The notes under the pieces were generated by a model. The model ran no database searches, was not told where the DNA came from, and saw nothing but the letters and a program-made list of their open reading frames with translations. Shown in pieces: positions 60,426 to 64,000 of a DNA stretch of 64,000 nucleotides. The translations under genes and the position numbers were made by a program. How positions within the stretch are numbered: position 1 is the stretch's first letter; each line of letters begins with the position of its first letter. This DNA is from Hygrocybe punicea (taxonomy: Eukaryota > Basidiomycota > Agaricomycetes > Agaricales > Hygrophoraceae), in NCBI GenBank assembly GCA_963556145.1, contig OY744468.1, forward strand, positions 3,782,001 through 3,846,000, in the 5' to 3' direction.

Positions 60426-60599
60426 GAGGTGGTTCAGCAACGCGACGAGGGCAGGGTGATTCCCTGCCCTCATTATATCATTATTATTTTATTTTGTACC
60501 TATTATACATAGTGTGACGAGGGCAGAATTCCTGCCCTCGGAATGATTATTATTATCATTGTTGTGTACATTTATGAGTCATGTGATTAGTGAGACGCG

Positions 60600-60664
60600 A
60601 CATGTCACAAAAGTGTGATGTAACGTTTGGACGTCCAAATGTGACATCACACTTTGTGACATGT
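60600..60664. other. 65-bp palindrome, element C right arm
   Basis: Mirror of 46021-46085, centre tttggacgtccaaa. Confidence 0.75.
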
Positions 60665-61321
60665 GATCAACAAACACGTTAAGTCACATGAACAAATAAG
60701 TACAAGCCCATCAAACGCAGTTGAGATTTTCTCCTTACCTCACAACCACCACTACCACTTTTGATGACACTACAGGATCCTTGGTTATTGTACCGGGCAA
60801 CAACCAGAGATTCTGGAGTGTCATGGTCTTAACTGGTAGGTGATTTCCTCAGGCTTTGTTGCTCACATCTGTTCACTTCACAGGACTACTTGATTATTGT
60901 GGTATGTTCTTCTTTTTCACCGGCAGGTATCTTCTTTGGTATGTTTGCATCCAGATGAGTGATTAATTTGTATTACCCCATTACTGACAGTATCTTTTGT
61001 TGAAGTTATCTGTTCAACTTGAATGAACATGGTGGCATCTCTGTGTGCCAACTGTTGGTGTCCGGTCCTCAGAAATGAGTGCTTGTCGCCGTACAGGTCT
61101 TCAGGAATGAAAGGGCGGGTGAATCCCCTTGATTTCCTTGCTGGGCAACCTACTTGTAGTGGGCCTGGTGGCATCATTGAAAGTTGACCAGGTAAGTCTC
61201 ATTATTACTTTTAAGGCTCCCTTTAGTGACATTGAGACCAGGTAATATTGTCAGTTTGGTCGATTTCAGTATCCATTTTTGGTTATTTGTTCGCAAAACT
61301 TTTGTTAGTATTTTCTTTGTC

Positions 61322-61372
61322 AGTCAGTCTTGATCAAGAAGGAGAAGAGCTCCTCCTTTGAGATCAAGACTG
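61322..61372. other. Subterminal hairpin of element C, right
   Basis: Mirror of 45313-45363, about 135 bp inside the right tip. Confidence 0.8.
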
Positions 61373-61524
61373 AATGGCATTGGTGTCTTGCTTGTTATCC
61401 TTTCAGAGGCGTTTGTGAATTCACAGTAGGGGTACTTGTTGTAATGTTAAGCTTTCAATGTCTTAGAAGGAATTTATTGCATTTTATCGGTGTAAACCCT
61501 AACCCTATGTCACGAGGTCAGCCG

Positions 61525-62395
61525 TATCATGGCTGGCCATTATATCTCTGGCACTGGCCAATCCATGGCCCACAACCAGCCAAAGACCCATTAGGAACAA
61601 CCAACCCATGTGTCATGACCAGCCAATGTATTCTGAGTGTTGGCCAATGCATATCATGTTGACAGCTGATGTAATTAGAGCTGTGGCCATCCCAATGTAA
61701 CTGGAGCTTTGGCCAACCCAGGTGCTATGGCCATGTCATATAACCAAAGCTTTGGCCAACCCATGTTCCATGGCTACACCCAGTATAGTCAGCCAATCCA
61801 TGTCTCATGGCCAGCCAATAAATGTAGAGGTCAGCCAATCCATGTTCCATGGCTAGCTGAATACCCCTTGTGGTCAGCCAATCCATGTTTCATGGCCAGT
61901 CAAATTACCCAGTGTGGTTTGGCCAACCCATGTACCATAGCCAGCCAATATACCAGGATCAGCCAATCCATGTTGCCAGCTGAAATGCACAGACCAGTCA
62001 GCCAATCCATGTTCCATGGCCAGCTGAAATACCCAGACCAGTCGGCCAATCCATGTTCCATGGCCAGCCGAAATACCCAGCCTGGTTGGCCAATCCACGT
62101 TCCACGGCCAGCCGAAATACCCAGAGCGGTCGGCCAATCCACCTTTCATGGCCAACCAAAATACCCAGACCCATCGGCCAATCCACGTTCCACGGCCAGC
62201 CAAATACCCAGAGCGGTCGGCCAATCCATATTCCATGGCCAGCCAATATATCCCTCTGCTTTGGCCAACCCATGCCTCTCGGAACATAGTCCCCTCGGCC
62301 AAGCCATCTGCCCTGGAGAAAGATATTGGTCGGCCAAGATTGGCTAGCCCACTCAGAGTGGGAATTGTCCATCTCGGCTGACCCATGTATCATGG
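61525..62395 (-). repeat. 44-bp satellite array, right
   Basis: Mirror of 44290-45165, directly outside the right tip of element C. Confidence 0.9.
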
Positions 62396-62399
62396 GAAA

Positions 62400-63706
62400 G
62401 ATACGCTGAAAGGGCTCTACACCCCACCAAGCAATCCTAGTCCAACCCTGTGGTACATGTTCTATAGTATTGAGGTAGCTGTGGAAGTCCTGTTGCCATG
62501 GCCAATCAGGATCATCCTGCACAGCAGGGCCTGCTGCATCAGCCATGGGACTATCTTCATTGTCACTAAGCTCTCAAAGGAGAGTGCTTAGTTTAGTCTT
62601 GAGCGGCTTGGTTTTCTGTTCTGAACTCATCTCTCCTTGCAATGCTAGCCACCATTCCTTGAACTGAGAATTATAAATTAGCAGAAAAAAGGTATGCCAA
62701 ATCATTATTGACGTACCACTTCCTCCACACACTTTTCAACATCAGCACACAGTTCAGCAGACCAGTGCTTCTTGAAGTATCCAATCTTCTCCTCTGGGTC
62801 AAGGACTGGCAACTATTAGCAAGATTTTATAAGAGAAATGATTCACTTACTCATTGCCATGATGTATGCTGGACAATCTGTTGTTTTCTTGTAGTAGTCG
62901 TCAATCTTCTCACATGCCACATGCAATGATGAGGTAAATTGGCCATATTTTGGATGGTCAGCATGAGACAACCATGCCCTATGAAGTGCTTCTAGCGCTG
63001 GGATAGTGAGATGGAGGGTGGAGGCCATGTCAGCTGAAAATGCTTGCTGGGCATTGTCAGCATGCTTCAACAGAGTCAGGTATTATCATTGATAATGACA
63101 ATACTTAGACATACACTCAAGAGTCCAAGAAAGGTATGAACATGGCCCCATTCTTCACTGCTCAGCATGAGTTCACGAATTTTGTCCTGTTTCCCAGACT
63201 CCTTTTCTTCCCAGTGGAGTTCATCAACAAAGTTGTTGATGCACTGAAAAAAATGTTCTTAATGTCATGCAAGTTGTGTCATCATTCTCACTGTACCCCC
63301 TTTCTCCGTTCAGCACAATCAAGCATAAGATACGTTGATGACCATCAAACTTTTATATTGAGAATAAGCTGAAGGGGCTTGGTGATATTCGCCCTTGTTT
63401 GAAATGTTCTCCACATCTCTTTTCATTTTGAAGATGAGCATTCCTAACGAACCATCAATATCCCTGACAATGATCACAGACTAGATCATACCTTAACCAC
63501 AATAGCCCTGACTAACCCAACCTCATTGTGACTGGTGGGGATATGGCCTTCTGGACTCTTCAGATCAAAGTGCAGCAACTTGCTGTAAGCTCCGATGAGT
63601 GCTTATGTTGCCAAGTTGATAACATGGGCAAGACAGCTGTAACATCACGTTATAATGATTATAAGAGATATCATGCATAATATACTTTATTCTCCTCTTT
63701 TACCAC
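62400..63706 (-). pseudogene. hAT transposase C-terminal half, mirrored copy
   Basis: Exact mirror of 42979-44285. It contains HADNAQQAFSADMASTLHL and SSLHVACEKIDDYYKKTTDC. It is cut at 63706, before the catalytic N-terminal half, and joined there to satellite. Both ends of this fragment therefore touch 44-bp satellite. Confidence 0.85.
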
Positions 63707-64000
63707 GTTCCACAGCCAGCCGAAATACCCAGAGTGGTCGGCCAATCCACCTTTCATGGCCAGCCGAAATACCCAGACCGGTCGGCCAATCCACCTTTCA
63801 TGGCCAGCCAAATTACCCTGGGCTGTCAGCCAATCCATGTTCCATGGCCTGCCAAGATACCCAGACTGGTCGGCCAATCCACCTCCAATGGCCAGCCAAA
63901 ATATCCAGACCGGTTGGCCAATATATCGCTCTGCTTCGGCCAACTCATGTCCCTCAGAACATAGACCCCTCGGCCAAGCCATCTCCCCTGGAGAAAGATA
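63707..64000 (-). repeat. 44-bp satellite array running off the window
   Basis: At least six units (ggccaatccacctttcatgg-type) continue to the last base. The array is not mirrored on the left side of the palindrome. Confidence 0.9.

Larger units (their letters stand above)
45179..61507. mobile_element. Element C: giant palindromic element with telomere-like tips and central MULE transposase
   Basis: The tips read agggttagggtttacacc (45179-45196) and its exact mirror (about 61490-61507). Arms of about 6.4 and 6.2 kb hold the same modules as element B in the same order. They continue with a 34-bp satellite, purine-rich and CG-repeat tracts, and end at a 3.7-kb loop (about 51605-55340) that carries the MULE gene. 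Total about 16.3 kb. The right arm has a fold-back MITE (56542-57257) and a 45-bp deletion; the left arm has extra sequence at about 50470-51440. I know of no described fungal MULE with inverted repeats this long. Sequence outside the tips is also mirrored, so tips cannot be checked by target duplication. Confidence 0.7.
55345..63706 (-). repeat. Right arm of palindrome 2
   Basis: Mirror of 42979-51600 (see left arm). It ends abruptly at 63706 inside the hAT pseudogene, where 44-bp satellite begins and runs to the window end. In the left arm the hAT continues intact in order to about 41060. The innermost 1 kb is diverged between arms while the outer 5 kb is almost identical. Confidence 0.9.

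Noticed and set aside
42979..63706. Palindrome 2 as a pure assembly mirror artefact
   Set aside because: The arms differ by a MITE with a clean empty site, a 45-bp deletion, different satellite arrays and a diverged inner part. Palindrome 1, with arms differing by perhaps one base, remains more open to this doubt.

Overview
This window looks like repeat-dominated nuclear DNA of a filamentous basidiomycete, most likely an Agaricomycete. The evidence is the many short introns (about 50 nt, GT-AG, with CTRAY-type branch sites) and the families present: KDZ transposase with CxC5/CxC6-type cysteine clusters, Tnp2 (CACTA/Plavaka-like) transposase, MULE transposase with SWIM finger, hAT transposases, copia, and the multicopy 'GMSSDES' family. 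I see no rRNA, tRNA, CRISPR or bacterial-type operon. Species cannot be named from the sequence.

Region 1 (1-22211) is a large inverted repeat. Arms of about 3.8 kb (1-3822 and 18390-22211) are almost identical mirror images, each with one copy of a gene of unknown function. Between them lie a decayed second copy of the arm unit (3823-6010), a broken Spt5-like gene (6027-9852, minus), an apparently intact WD40 protein with a C-terminal membrane segment (9971-11703, minus), and a transposon (11873-18822). That transposon is bounded by 430-bp inverted repeats and carries a Tnp2-type transposase plus an F-box gene.

Region 2 (22926-35578, 'element B') is a palindromic element whose two tips carry telomere-like TTAGGG repeats with a hairpin about 140 bp inside. 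Its right arm has been hit by a 0.9-kb non-autonomous hAT element (26128-27030, 8-bp target duplication) and a 6.2-kb KDZ transposon (28913-35073, GCATGCCC duplication).

Region 3 (35579-42978) is a nest of older insertions: a hAT pseudogene, the 3' end of a copia element split by a small LTR element with 156-bp LTRs, then a second hAT pseudogene.

Region 4 (42979-63706) is a second, larger palindrome centred near 53.4 kb. Inside it, 45179-61507 ('element C') has the same telomere-like tips, subterminal hairpins and arm modules as element B, but keeps a MULE transposase gene (51979-54577, minus) in its 3.7-kb loop. The arms hold a 34-bp satellite, triplet-repeat tracts and purine-rich tracts. 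A 44-bp satellite lies just outside the tips and continues to the window end. Elements B and C look like a non-autonomous and a possibly autonomous member of one family of giant fold-back elements. Several degenerate genes share in-frame TGA codons where CGA (Arg) is expected, which suggests CpG deamination or RIP-like decay.
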